The notes beneath the pieces are model-generated. The model was not told the origin of the DNA. It saw only the letters and a list, made by a program, of their open reading frames with translations, and did no database searches. This document shows positions 9,845 through 20,998 of a stretch of 64,000 bases of DNA, one piece after another. The stretch is from Vitis vinifera (lineage: Eukaryota; Streptophyta; Magnoliopsida; Vitales; Vitaceae): positions 5,807,001 through 5,871,000 of the forward strand of contig NC_081807.1 of assembly GCF_030704535.1 (NCBI RefSeq). Reading direction: 5' to 3'. Each line of letters begins with the position of its first letter. Position 1 is the first letter of the stretch. Made by a program: the position numbers and the translations under genes.

Positions 9845-11234
9845 ATTATGAAGTGATACTTCACAATATACTAAGCAATGGATCACATGATCCATATATT
9901 CTTGTTGAGAAATGAAAGTGCTCAAGAGTAAAAAAATATTTCTTTTGACTTAGTTAAGAAATTGCACACAATTTGCACATGTTGTAAATCTCATGTAAAC
10001 CATTCGGTATTTATCAATTTTCACTATAAATGTATCACATCATTCAATTAGTTATGATGCTCCTTTCTAAAAAAAATTCTCATCCTTCCTGCTTTTGTAC
10101 AAATCTATTACTTTCTTTAATACAAGTATAGATATAGTTATAATACATGATACTTCATATTACTTACTTTCTTGTTGTTCACATGATCATGTTGAGAGCA
10201 ATGCTATACCACCAATTTTTTATGATGAGTTCTAAAAATTCATAACACAAATATTAGGAATTGATGCTCAACCTAGTTTATGGCCAAGAAGAAATGAAAA
10301 GGCAAATAATTTGGACAGGCTTTAATCTTCACAATAGATTGCAAAAGAATTGTTGGATGATTCATCATATATGAAAGAAGCGTATTGAGTTAGTTTGAGG
10401 CCAAACCCAAGCCATTTTGCACAAAGCCTGACTCAGAAAAACCCAACCTCCAACTAGTGAATAAGAAATCAATAATGAAAAATAATAAAGGAGTTAAAAG
10501 GTAAGGTTCTCCCATGAATTTGAAGGTAAAAGAAGGAGAAGGCAGAATAATGAACCATTGTCTGAACTTCCCCATTATTAAAGCATTAAGAACTATATGA
10601 GCTAGAGAAATTTCAAAACATGACAAATAATTTTGATGACAAGAAGAAAAGAATTTGAACAAAAACCCAAACAAGAATTAGGAAGAGGAAGACTGACATA
10701 GCTCGCAAAATTATATATATGATTTGTCTAGGGATGTATGCATGAGGAATGAGGATTGATTTACATGTGTACTTGTGAAGCGTGTAATTGTCCCTGCATA
10801 GGTATGTGTTGCAAATTGCTCTTACCTAGTCTTTTGTCCATCAAGCAATGGTTTTGTTGAAGTTTTGGGTCAGGTGTGAAATGAGTTTCTGGGTTTGGCA
10901 TGGAAGAATGAAGGAACCATGTAGGTTCTGGATCTCTCTCCCTCCTCTCTCTCTCCAATCTGAACAATTGGGGTGAATGTAAGGTCAAGTTGATCAACTA
11001 AAACCTGTCCCAAAAGGGTGGGTTGGGCTTGACTGAATCCATTACTTTGGACCTGATTTATTGGTATGATAAGGTTAAATTTGTAATTCCATGTTCAAAA
11101 GTCAGCCATTCTTTGGCACACGAGAGCAAAAATATGTTTGAACATCACTTGTTTTAAAGTAAACAGTGGCACTTGCCTATTCTGTAGACATTTCGATTAT
11201 TCTTGGGCTTGACTATCACGGAACTAGATTCCTT
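9845..11234. other. Gene-free spacer
   Basis: No exon of the upstream PABP copy, no RNA gene and no repeat with clear ends. An open frame at 10761-10997 (minus) has no recognisable domain. Confidence 0.5.
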
Positions 11235-11640
11235 TGCATAGAGATGTTTTTCTTAATAGGTAAGAACAAATAGTATATATAAATAAAAAAGGAAATGTCA
11301 AAACAGCATCCTAAAGTATACAAGAAGTATACATCGGCCATCCAAATGCTCACCCAAGCGGGAGAGGAAGAGAAACAAAAAATATCACCTGCCCTCACTT
11401 AGAACCTAGCCAATCAACAAAGCTAACAAGAGAAATAGGGTCCATATCTACAAACACCCTAGACCAAGACCACAAATTACAAACAAAAGAATTTTTCATC
11501 CTTTGGACTAAAAACTCCTAATTATCAAATGTTAGCATGCTCCTTTCCTTCCACACCATCCAAAAAGATACATAATGGGCCGCCTTCCAAGACTTTTTGC
11601 GGGCTTTACCCACAAAGGAGATGTTGTTTCCATTTTGGTT
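11235..11640 (-). mobile_element. LINE 3' remnant, minus strand
   Basis: The minus strand from about 11615 reads 'SWKAAHYVSFWMVWKERS', then a block ending LTFDN. This is the C-terminal end of the plant LINE ORF2 after the zf-RVT motif. The 3' UTR follows, with 'ttcttacctattaagaaaaa' at the far end. Stops interrupt the frame, so this is a dead, 5'-truncated copy. Confidence 0.75.
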
Positions 11641-11880
11641 AAAAAGATCCAGTAAGGGTAGTGTTGGAATGGAATTGTAAGCACCCTTTACTTCAAATGA
11701 TCTACCATATTAAGCCAATACTTTCTTTTTGCTGTTCAATTTTCCATAGAGAAGTTATTTCCATTTTTTTCTTAAAAAAGATCTGGTAGGCTGTTGTTGG
11801 AACAGAATTGTAAGCACACGAAGAAGCACCATTGACTCCATCTAATCTGTAGCATATCAAGCTAAAACATTTTTGCTAGT
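11623..11880. repeat. Approximately 125-bp imperfect direct duplication
   Basis: Two related segments, near 11625 and 11752, share 'tttccattttggttaaaaag'-like and 'gttggaatggaattgtaagc'-like blocks. They look like a diverged duplication of the upstream part of the adjacent LINE remnant. Confidence 0.6.
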
Positions 11881-12221
11881 CAATTTTGATGTCCCTCTCC
11901 TTGATGTCCACTTGGTAAACTTTCTTCTCTCTTCTATGTTCCTACAAAGGCTTGTTAGGTGCATCAAATGCAAAATTATAAGATCCACCCTGTAAAGTTA
12001 TCATCCATGTATACATTGAAGTTTTAAATTTAATAAAAACAAAACAGTAACACTTAATGAGCTGCTATCGTTAAAACAATGTGGGATAAGAACATGGAAC
12101 ATGATATATGATTCCCATTTACCCCATATTTTATTAACAACTCAATAGTTTATCCCGAGTTTTTCTCATATCCCATTAAATCTCAATGGAAAGATTAAAT
12201 ATACTTATCTCATGGATCAGA

Positions 12222-12282
12222 AATCTCAGTTCCTCTTACTTTTTTTTTTTTTTTTTGATAGGAATCTCAGTTCCTCTTACTT
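12222..12282 (-). mobile_element. Minimal poly(A) retro-insertion with 20-bp TSD
   Basis: The 20-base string 'aatctcagttcctcttactt' is repeated at 12222-12241 and 12263-12282. Only about 15 T and 'gatagg' separate the copies. On the minus strand this is a few bases (cctatc) plus poly(A) between target-site duplications, i.e. an almost completely truncated LINE-type insertion. Confidence 0.8.
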
Positions 12283-13495
12283 TCCTCCATCTCTTTTTAA
12301 TTTATTCAAGTTCTTTCCTTCTCATACTTTTTATTTTGTGATACAAAATTATATTTATATACACAACATAATTAAGGTAACAACAAGCTACAATATAATT
12401 TGATGTTTTTTATTTTATATGAAATAATTATACATATTTAATGATGAGATAACATAATGTAATTTGATGTATTATTTCATATGGTTAATATATGACCTGA
12501 TTTATAATCAATTTAATATGCAATACTTAAAATTATTAATATCATTAATAAATGAACAAAAAGTCATCCGATAGAAATAAGTTCAAAGAAGTCTCCAAAT
12601 AATGCTTAACATGAGAAATGTTTCATGTTTTTTGTTTTTTCTAAATAGATAACACCAGGGGTAAAAATTTTGTTTTACTTTTTAATGGTAGGCAGAGGGA
12701 TCCGTAGTACCCAAAGCACTGGAGTGTTCCAGTCCAACATTTGTTTTACTTTTTTAAAATATCAAACACTCGATCTGAGATATGATTTCCAGATCTTTAT
12801 CTAACAACAAACCAATCATTAACATAGACATTGTATTCTGTGGGAGGTGATATCTCAAGATAATGAATGCAGCCTAAGAGTGACTTCATATTTTCTATCA
12901 TCAATTATATACAACTATGTTAAGAATTTCACATTTTGTTTGTTATGTCTTCTGCTGATATATTCACGTAATGTATCATTAACAAAGCAATTTGTGTTCT
13001 GGGGTAAGAGAAGTTCAATTCAATTCAAAGCTAAATTCCACACACCCCATACCCTGATTTAGAACTACAACAACCGGTGTTGTTAATATCTGAAATTGTT
13101 TTGTATACACTACCTTCCCCCCATTGGATGCATCAAACATCTTCTCCATTCTCCAATAAAAAACAGAATCAAAGTTTTGTTTCAATCGCATCTTTAAATT
13201 AGGCATCCCATGAAAACAACAATTTCAGTTTCTTTCCAGTATGGGATTCACATTGTGTCAATTAGTTGCCTTAAACTAAGTTTCCACTTGAGACATAAGA
13301 CCCTAAGCCAGAAAAATCTAGCAAAAATTCCCCCTCCCCCATCTTCAATCAATCCATTCAAATAAAAAATTGAAAATAGAAATAAAGAATCAATTCACAT
13401 ATTAGGCATCAATATAAGCATGTTGATTCAGATGTATTTTCAAAATAACCAAAAAAGAAATGAAAAATCAATCAATCAAAATCCATGCTACTAAC
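12283..13495. other. Gene-free spacer downstream of PABP exon 1B
   Basis: If exon 1B belonged to a complete second PABP gene, exon 2 should lie here or further left. I find no copy of the conserved exon 2 ([13 protein letters not shown]) between 9.5 and 13.5 kb. A 60-bp unit at about 12683-12738 is flanked by 15-bp direct repeats of 'tttgttttacttttt'. Confidence 0.5.
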
Positions 13496-13745
13496 CGTCT
13501 TGGGGATTGCTATAATTAACATAACCATAACCGAGTGATCTTCGAGTGCTCAAGTCGCGGCAAACCCGAACGGAAACCACCGCTCCCATTTGGCTAAACA
13601 GATCGTACAGCTGCGAATCGTTGACATTCAACTCCAGGTCGCCGACATACAACGACGTCGTTACGAACTGATTGCCACCGGCGCCAGCCGCGCCGTTGGG
13701 AGCGGGTCCCGGACCCTGAGGCTGAACTTGAACCTGTGCCGCCAT
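13496..13745 (-). CDS. PABP: Second PABP first exon (1B), orphan or alternative
   Basis: Encodes 83 residues plus one base. The N-terminus is rich in Gln, Pro, Gly and Ala ([18 protein letters not shown]), followed by the first two-thirds of an RRM1 with RNP2 LYVGDL and RNP1 [10 protein letters not shown], ending NPQD. The donor (G|GTTAGT) is in phase 1, exactly as in exon 1A, so it could splice to exon 2 at 7291 over a 6.2-kb intron. No other PABP exons follow it before exon 1A. It may be an alternative first exon with its own promoter, or what remains of a tandem PABP copy. Its RRM1 is at least as close to the family consensus as exon 1A, and it is GC-richer. There is no stop or frameshift. 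Confidence 0.8.
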
Positions 13746-14200
13746 CTCAACAACACAGCCAAAAAAATTTTCTCTTTTGCTCACAATTTTATATTTTTTT
13801 TGTCCTTTTTTCTCTTCCCCCTCCTCTGTTATTGATAAAACCAAACCCTAGAGAGAAAGAAACTACACCGTACGACTGATTCAAAAGGAACGCACACGAA
13901 GACTCGTAGAAATTTTCTTTTTTGTTTTCTTTTCAGGGAGGAGAGGGAAGGATAGGTAGAGATAAATGGTCGGAGGACCGACGGATGACAGAGGAGGTCG
14001 TCCCCGGCGACGGCAGCGGAGAAGAAAGTGAGAGCTTTTGAGGGCAGGTTCAACTGCACTGCAGCAGCGGTTGGAGGCGGTGACGATTAAATACTTGCGT
14101 GGGTCGGTTCAAACCCTAGGATGATCTATAGGCGGAATCTCAGCCGTAGGATCTGGATTTGACCCCACGCGACCAAGTAGGCTGGATTTTAACGGTTGCT
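13746..14200 (-). promoter_or_regulatory. 5' UTR/promoter region of PABP exon 1B
   Basis: Homologous to 9041-9480 (same order of landmarks) but CpG-rich. It holds a pyrimidine-rich leader near 13910-13935, 'aaaccctag' at about 13842-13850, and 'ttaaatac' at 14087, a weak TATA-like candidate for the minus strand. Confidence 0.55.
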
Positions 14201-14744
14201 GATTGTAGATAAGGGTGCTCCGAGGTTCTGCGGAACACTGGTGGTCTTTCCAAGCGCTTCAAAGGCGCGTGTCATGCGTGATCGATAGTTGGAACTTGGA
14301 AGGAATTAAATGCTCCGAACGCGCGTGAGTGCGAGTTGGCTTTGGAGGTCAAGTACGATATAAAATTTAGTTGAATCATGTATTAATGATATGTTTTGAT
14401 TCTTTTGAATCCATAACTGTAACTTGATTACCAGCTTAAGCCGGTTTTAGTTTAATTCCCATAATTAAAAAAAAAAAAAACCTTTTTTCCAAGTATAGGA
14501 AAATGAAATGGTACCTATCCTAGTAGCACAAACAAGTGTGCTAGGGAATTGTAATATTTAGTAAATATTAATAGAAACATTATTTTTGCTTGCTCTAGAG
14601 ATTGAATTTTAGGTCGTGTTTGATTTTTGAAAAAAATTAAAGGAAGATATGGGAGAAAAAAATAAAGAAAAAATAGAGAAAATAAAAATAAAAATTATAT
14701 TTAAAATCAATAGACTTGAAAGGTTCCACCAAAAAGACCTTTAA

Positions 14745-14786
<42 letters not shown>

Positions 14787-15530
14787 GGGATTGTTTTTTA
14801 AAAATTCCTTAGTTGAAGAATACTAGAATTTTTTTAATACATGTAGATTAATAGTCTAGAGTTAGAAGTTGTTCTAGAATGTTTCAATTTTGGGATTCCC
14901 TAGTTTAGATAGAGATGTTGAGATCATAGCATGACTAATTCTAAGATAACTCGAGCCTTTATTGAAAAGTCGTTTTTCATTGTCGTAAGTCCTACTTTAG
15001 TACCATTTCATGTTTGTAATTGGAGAAGGAAAAGAAATTAAAGGGGACCAACCTAAAAGTTGAGGATAAGTTAAATTACTTAATAGGTAGGAAAGTTACT
15101 TTTGCATTAAATTTGGTTTCATAAATGATAATTATACCTCACATGTGAATTGTGTAATCAATCAATATATTGAAGTTATTTATCATTAAGAAAATTATAA
15201 TCTTATATGAAAATTGAATAACACTGATATTATTTGAATTGTTGGAAACTACTGCTCATAGTTGATAAATACTCTCTATTATGATATACTATGTTTTGTT
15301 GAGATTAATCGAAATTTGTAACATTAGCAACATTGAGAGTATTGGAGACACTAAAAATTTAGTTTCAAGGCATTATAATGGGTGACTTGAAAACAGACAA
15401 TAGGGAGAACAACAACCAATATGTGAGTTTTTAAAGGAAAAGTGGTAAAAAAAAAAAAACATATGATGAAAGACCCAAAACACCATCGGAAAGATCCATT
15501 CATAAATATAGTGAAGATCGACAAATATCG
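14201..15530. other. Gene-free spacer with (ATT)n
   Basis: No gene recognised. A perfect trinucleotide (att)n run lies at about 14745-14786. Confidence 0.6.
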
Positions 15531-15788
15531 TAGGGTAGGAATTCCTAAAAATACAAGTATCCATGACTGTAGACAAAGGAAATGTTATATATATATACAC
15601 GCGTGTGTGTGTATGAAAGTGAAATTTCATGTCTCTAAATGAATTATGGCGTGATACCTTAGGGTAAGAATTCCTAAAATACAAGTATCCATGACCATAG
15701 ACAAAGGAAATGTTATATATCTATATGTGTGTGTGTGTGTGTGTGTGAAAGTGAAATTCCATGTCTCTAAATGAATTATAGTGTGTTG
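15531..15788. repeat. 129-bp tandem duplication with GT/TA microsatellites
   Basis: 'tagggtaggaattcctaaaa' at 15531 recurs as 'tagggtaagaattcctaaaa' at 15660. Both units contain 'acaagtatccatgac', a TA then GT microsatellite, and 'catgtctctaaatgaattat'. Copy 2 has the longer GT run (about 15727-15745). Confidence 0.9.
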
Positions 15789-16247
15789 CTATTATAGGAT
15801 ATTGGAAGGTTGTGTTTGTCCCTTGACTTAGACTGCAACATGAAGGGCCTTATGGATAGGGTTTGCATCCATGAGGGTCATGGGAAGGAAACAAGGTAGA
15901 ACTAGAGGTTCTAAGGGAAAGTAGACAAGACGTGGCTAGTTAGGGCAACACTTATGCGTAGTAGTGGCATACCACGCTCAGGTCACATACAACAAGTGCA
16001 CATGCGCACAATGCCCCTACACTAGGTTGCACACACTACCCTCACACACCACCAACCCGTCTATGCACTCCTATGCATAGCAAGCAGGTCACATGCACTA
16101 CAACAAACCATACTTGATGCAAGGCTTACATGGATTTATTTGATTAATAAATAAATCTATTACTCCTCCTTAAGCATAATTGGTGTCTTTTCTAGGAACT
16201 TCAAAAACTGTTAAAAATGGTCTTGAAGAAAGGGAAGTAGGTGACTC
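15789..16247. other. Gene-free spacer
   Basis: Rich in 'caca/catgc' strings around 15950-16110. No coding potential or RNA gene recognised. Confidence 0.5.
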
Positions 16248-16252
16248 AAGGT

Positions 16253-17568
16253 TGTGAAACCAAGGTTTGATTAATTTCGATTTTGATGATAACAAAATAA
16301 GGTTTGAAACTAATGATTATATTTCAAGTGTGATTAGGCAAGAAGATTTCCAAAGTGGCAATCACAAAGACAAAATCAAGTCAAAGGGAAATCAATAAGA
16401 AGAAGTCCTCAAAGAGAAATGTTTTTTAAGACCTAAACTTCATAGGATATCTTTGTAAAGTTGTTAGTGCACTAGGTTTTTCATGCATTACATTCTTAAT
16501 TTATGCACCAAAATCATCCAAAACTAATTTTGTTTTAAATCCTTTAAAATTGGATGATTTCATGTTTTCAACTAAAACCTTGTGTTAAATGTTTTTCAAA
16601 CTTATTTAAAAGGTTTTAAATTGAAAATGATGGTTGTTGAACCAAAAACAACTCAACTAGTTGAACCGGATGAGGAACCAGTCAACCTGTTTAGCTCAAT
16701 CGGTCGAATGGTACAAAAACCTTCTCTCTCTTCTAGAACGCTAGTTCAACTGGTCAAGGTTGAACCTCAACCAGTCGAGGTTCAGTCAAGGGGTAGTTGA
16801 GATCCAACGGTCACCTGCCAAGTATTAAATGTTAACAGCTAGTCAACCGGTTGACCCCTAACTCGATCGATAGAATCCCCAATGGTTAGTCCGATTGTTT
16901 TTCTCTATAAAAAAGCTTTAATCTTCATTATTTCAAAAACTTAATCTTCCTAAACATTTCTTGAATATATTTGAACCTTGGGAGAATGTTTGTTAGTGCA
17001 CTATTATTCTAAAACTTGCATATTTTTAGTACACCATTTAATCCTAATTTTTCTTGTACATTTGAGTCTAAAGTTTTGTACTAGGATTTTATAAAATTAT
17101 TTGTAAATCTTTGAGATGAAGAATCTAAGTGTGAGGTATCACTTAGGGATTCTCAAGTGTGGGGTATAACTTGAGGGGTTGTTCAAGAGTGAGATATCTC
17201 TTGAGGATTGTAAAGGGTACGTGGAGCCAAAAGTTCAAGAGGGTGGATTGAAATTATAATCCAATTGTATTGCTTGAAGGTTTGGTTTGGAAGCCTTGAA
17301 ATAGTAGAACTTTAAGCTTGGGATTGAAGTTAGAGTAGAATGTATGTAGGTCAAGTTGCGTCGAACTACTATAAAAATCTTGTGTTTGCATTCTCTATTT
17401 CCTACTCTTTTACTTTATATGCAATTGTTTTTATATTGTTTTATTATATATTTTCATATAATTGTCTATTGCATTCATATAATTTAAATTTGTAAAAAGA
17501 GACTATCACCTTATTCACCTTCCTCTAGGGTAATTACTTTAGGTTGTATTAGCCTAATTTTTCTAATA
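16253..17568 (+). mobile_element. Solo LTR (probably Copia, SIRE-like)
   Basis: Starts TGTGAAACC and is flanked by a perfect 5-bp duplication AAGGT (16248-16252 and 17569-17573). The first 60 bases contain 'tttgatgataacaaaataag', a block familiar from SIRE/Maximus-type Copia LTRs. A TATA-like 'ctctataaaaaagc' lies at about 16903. The 3' terminus reads taata rather than ending CA, so it is slightly eroded. There is no internal retroelement coding on either side, hence a solo LTR. The family call rests on remembered LTR style and is less certain than the boundaries. Confidence 0.7.
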
Positions 17569-17573
17569 AAGGT

Positions 17574-20168
17574 GGATACCAAGGCAAGGTCTTAGTTGTA
17601 CCAATGGGGCACTGAGGCATAGTCATGGCACATAGATGAGCATGTTAGTACACACACATGGGCTCCACGACATGTGTGGCATGTAACTTGTGGTCATAAT
17701 GGCATGAGGAGTGGTCCAACCTCTTCTTTCCCGATACTGGCATAAAGGTGCTCAACTTTGTGTACCGAGGCAACTATATGGGCCATAGGTGCAATGCCAA
17801 GGCATGTTGTGACACTAAGGAAAGCATGACATGGTGATGCTATAGCAACATAACCAACTTAGATATGTGGTTGATACATGGGACATGAGTGCAATGCTTT
17901 GTGCATGAGAATGACAAGCCATGAGTGCAATGTCATGACTCATTGCTTCAACCAAGAAAAACTTGGATACAACATAGGTTGTCATTGTAGCAACTTGACT
18001 GAGGCAAACATGGTGGTACATACATAGACAACAAACCTAATGTGTCATGGGTGCCTTAGTATGGCATGAGGTTGAGCTCCAAGGTGTGGGGCAATGCACA
18101 TTGATGCATTAGAGATGAGTTGAACATGTAGATGTGATTGAAGCTAGAAATTATGCTTTGATGGCATATATAGAAAGGAATTATGAAAATACAAAGGTTC
18201 AATTCATCTAACTTAACTTGAATTATTGTTAAAACCCTAACCATGGATCTAACATATATCTTGAGTTAAATCTCATACTTAAATGATGAAAATGATGCAA
18301 GTTGAAGACATCATTTTCAATCATGGTAGAGAAGAGACTAGATATGTTTAAAACGAGCTCCAAGAGTGTGAAGTATGAGAAAAGTTTTGACAAATGAGAA
18401 TGAGGTAATTCATAGCATGAGAGATGAAAAACGAAAGTTATGAAAAGAGTTGGAGATCAAGCAAATATGAAAAACCAGGTTGAAGAATATACCTTGAAGT
18501 TCAAACATTCAAATTGGAACTAAAAATCTAACTGCAACATATACTATGACTTTGAGGTAAGATTTAGAGTAATTTCCAAAGTTATTATTGGGAATACTAT
18601 ATATCGTTTCGAAGCTTACGAGTCAGGAGTTCAACGCTTCAAACAGTACACACATCAGAGCTAAAACAAGGAATATATGGATGATCGAAGAGAACTGTGC
18701 AAAGAGAATTCAAACGAGGATATTTATATTTTACTTTATTCATTTTTTTTATTATATATATATTTTTTAAATTCCTTTCATTTCCTCATAATTTTCTTTC
18801 ATTAAAAAAAAAAAATACTAAAAGCAACCTCTATTCCTCGTTTGAAAATTATTATATTGTTTACTTTATTTTTAAAAATTATTTTTAGAAAACAACAACC
18901 AATATTATAAAATTTCAAAATTACTTTTTATTTTTTGAAAACAGGAAATTATTTTAAAATCATTTGGCCAAACATACTTTTGAAACGCCCATCTCTTTGA
19001 AGTTTTCAAATACCAATTTTATATCATTGAAATCAAAGCCTTTAAAGCTCTAGCTCGATGATGATAGTAAAAATGTGGCCCAAAAATTTAATTCTTGTAG
19101 TAGAAATGTCATTGGTAAACTTAATTCTATCAAGTAGTTTATTAAAAGCGTGCTTGGAAATCATCATTCTCATGAGTCATGACCCAACCTGCAATACTAA
19201 ATTCTACCTTTATTTTGGAGCCATTGAATTATTTGTGATTGATTATTCAAAGAACTTTTGTTTTCTCAATTTTACTTACAATGAAATAATTCAATTAAAA
19301 GTCTTATTTGAGAATTCATATTGTATAGAATTTGTAAAGAACTCGGATTTGAATAGAATTTGTAAAGTTTTTTTGCTTACAAATATAAATAGAGATTGTG
19401 TGAATAGGAGAAATATCATGAAAACCATTATGATGAGATTAGTTTATTCTTATACCTAGCTATTTTTTTTGGGACAATAAGGATGACAATGGGGTCGGTT
19501 TCTTTGGTACCTACCTCATCCCTAATAGGAGGAGATTAGGATAAAGATAAACAAGAAAGTTCTTAAAAACCCATATGAGTTTGGGATGGATTTAGGTATG
19601 ATTTTATTGTGTTGTCCCCCAATTATACATAAATTTAAATAAAAAATTATTTTAGTTATTTTTTTCAACTTTTTTTTAATATAAATAAAATATTACTTTT
19701 CATGCAAATAAATTATAATAATTTCTAATATATTTATTTTTAATAAAGTTTAAAATTTAAAAATAAGAAAAATGAATATAGTACGAGTATAAGAATTTCT
19801 TATACTCATCCTACCACATTAAATTTTTTATTTTTTTTTGGCTGGGACGAGAATAAATAAATAAACGAGACATTGAAATGAGTGACACGTATTGAATCCT
19901 ATCTCGTTGCGATTCCTATTTAGGGAAATCTAACTAACTAACAACTTAAACGATAAAAAAGATGGAATTAGATATCACATGAAAAAGACTCTCCTACCAA
20001 ATTAAATGGTTAGATAGACTCCTACTTTTAAAAGTAGGGTATAGAAGTTTGATAAGCACAAAATAAATGTCTTGTATCGTTTCAAACTCTAATCTAATTC
20101 ATTGAACCGCTGGTTTAGATACCCACTCCACCTGATTTAATAATTTACAATAAGCTTCAATATAATAT
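17574..20168. other. Gene-free spacer
   Basis: 17.6-18.1 kb is rich in 'ggcatg' and 'catgac' strings; 18.7-19.0 and 19.6-19.9 kb are very AT-rich. The 133-codon open frame at 19058-19459 has no recognisable domain and biased composition. Confidence 0.5.
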
Positions 20169-20369
20169 TTAAGTGACACCCTCAGAAGAATCGCCAAAAG
20201 AATGGTCTTCATATTTTGAATTCTTGAAGTCAACCTTTGGGATATTTCCTTGCAAAATCATCTTAATTTTATATTTGACAATTTCATCAGCGCCTTTTGC
20301 GGAGAATTGAATTTTATCGAACAGTATGTGGTCGGTAAACAACTGGAATGTTCCAAGAAAGTGACGCAT
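20169..20369 (-). other. Unidentified small open frame
   Basis: A 66-codon minus-strand frame begins MRHFLGTFQL and ends KYEDHSFGDSSEGVT. Its composition is protein-like (mixed charge, few homopolymers), and it stays open upstream to a TAG at about 20460 without another ATG. It could be an exon of a degraded gene or a chance frame. I do not recognise the family, and no second exon was found nearby. Confidence 0.25.
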
Positions 20370-20699
20370 CTCAAGCCAGGCTGCTAAGCCAACATTTTTC
20401 TTATTTCTTTCTTCTATTTTGAATTTTCCACGAGAACAACGTCTCCAATTTATCCACTAACAGTTGAATATTGACAACTTAGCGGTCAGCCGAAGGCTTT
20501 GCCGCTTTTTATGGATTGAAGAAAATATAGGGGTTGGCGTCTTTGTCGGTTAACGTTGTTGTCGTGTTGAAATCACGAAGCACGAACATTTGAAGGAAGA
20601 GTCTACGGTTTAGGGTAGTCTCGTAAAAAATTCATTGGTATACGAAAAAATTATAAAAATATTTATGGAATTTAGGAATTATTTACTGTTTTTATTTCT

Positions 20700-20998
20700 A
20701 TTTTAAGGGTGATCGGGAGAAAGACTGATTGAAATAAAGAGGGGCAAAATTAGATGCAAGTGGGCGGAAGGTGCATGGTGTGGGGACAGCCAATTGTTAA
20801 ATGTATTTCAAAAGGCTCAACATCACACATGATAGGCGCGTGGGGTTTAAAAGTCTCTACCGACCAGCACCAGCTGTAGCGTTTCTATCTGTCACGGAAC
20901 ACCCTCTCTCTGCCTACTTTCTCTACTTTCTCTCTTTCAAAATCTCCACTCTGCACATTCCTTTCTGCTTCAATTTTCTCTCTCTTCCTCAAACGCTC
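20700..20998 (+). promoter_or_regulatory. CBSX upstream region and 5' UTR
   Basis: The last 110 bases before the ATG at 20999 are strongly pyrimidine-rich (ctctct/cttc repeats), as in many plant leaders. No convincing TATA-box within 150 bases; the gene may use a TATA-less, CT-rich core promoter. Confidence 0.45.

Noticed and set aside
19058..19459. 133-codon plus-strand frame
   Set aside because: No domain, hydrophobic AT-driven composition, no splice or promoter context; probably chance.
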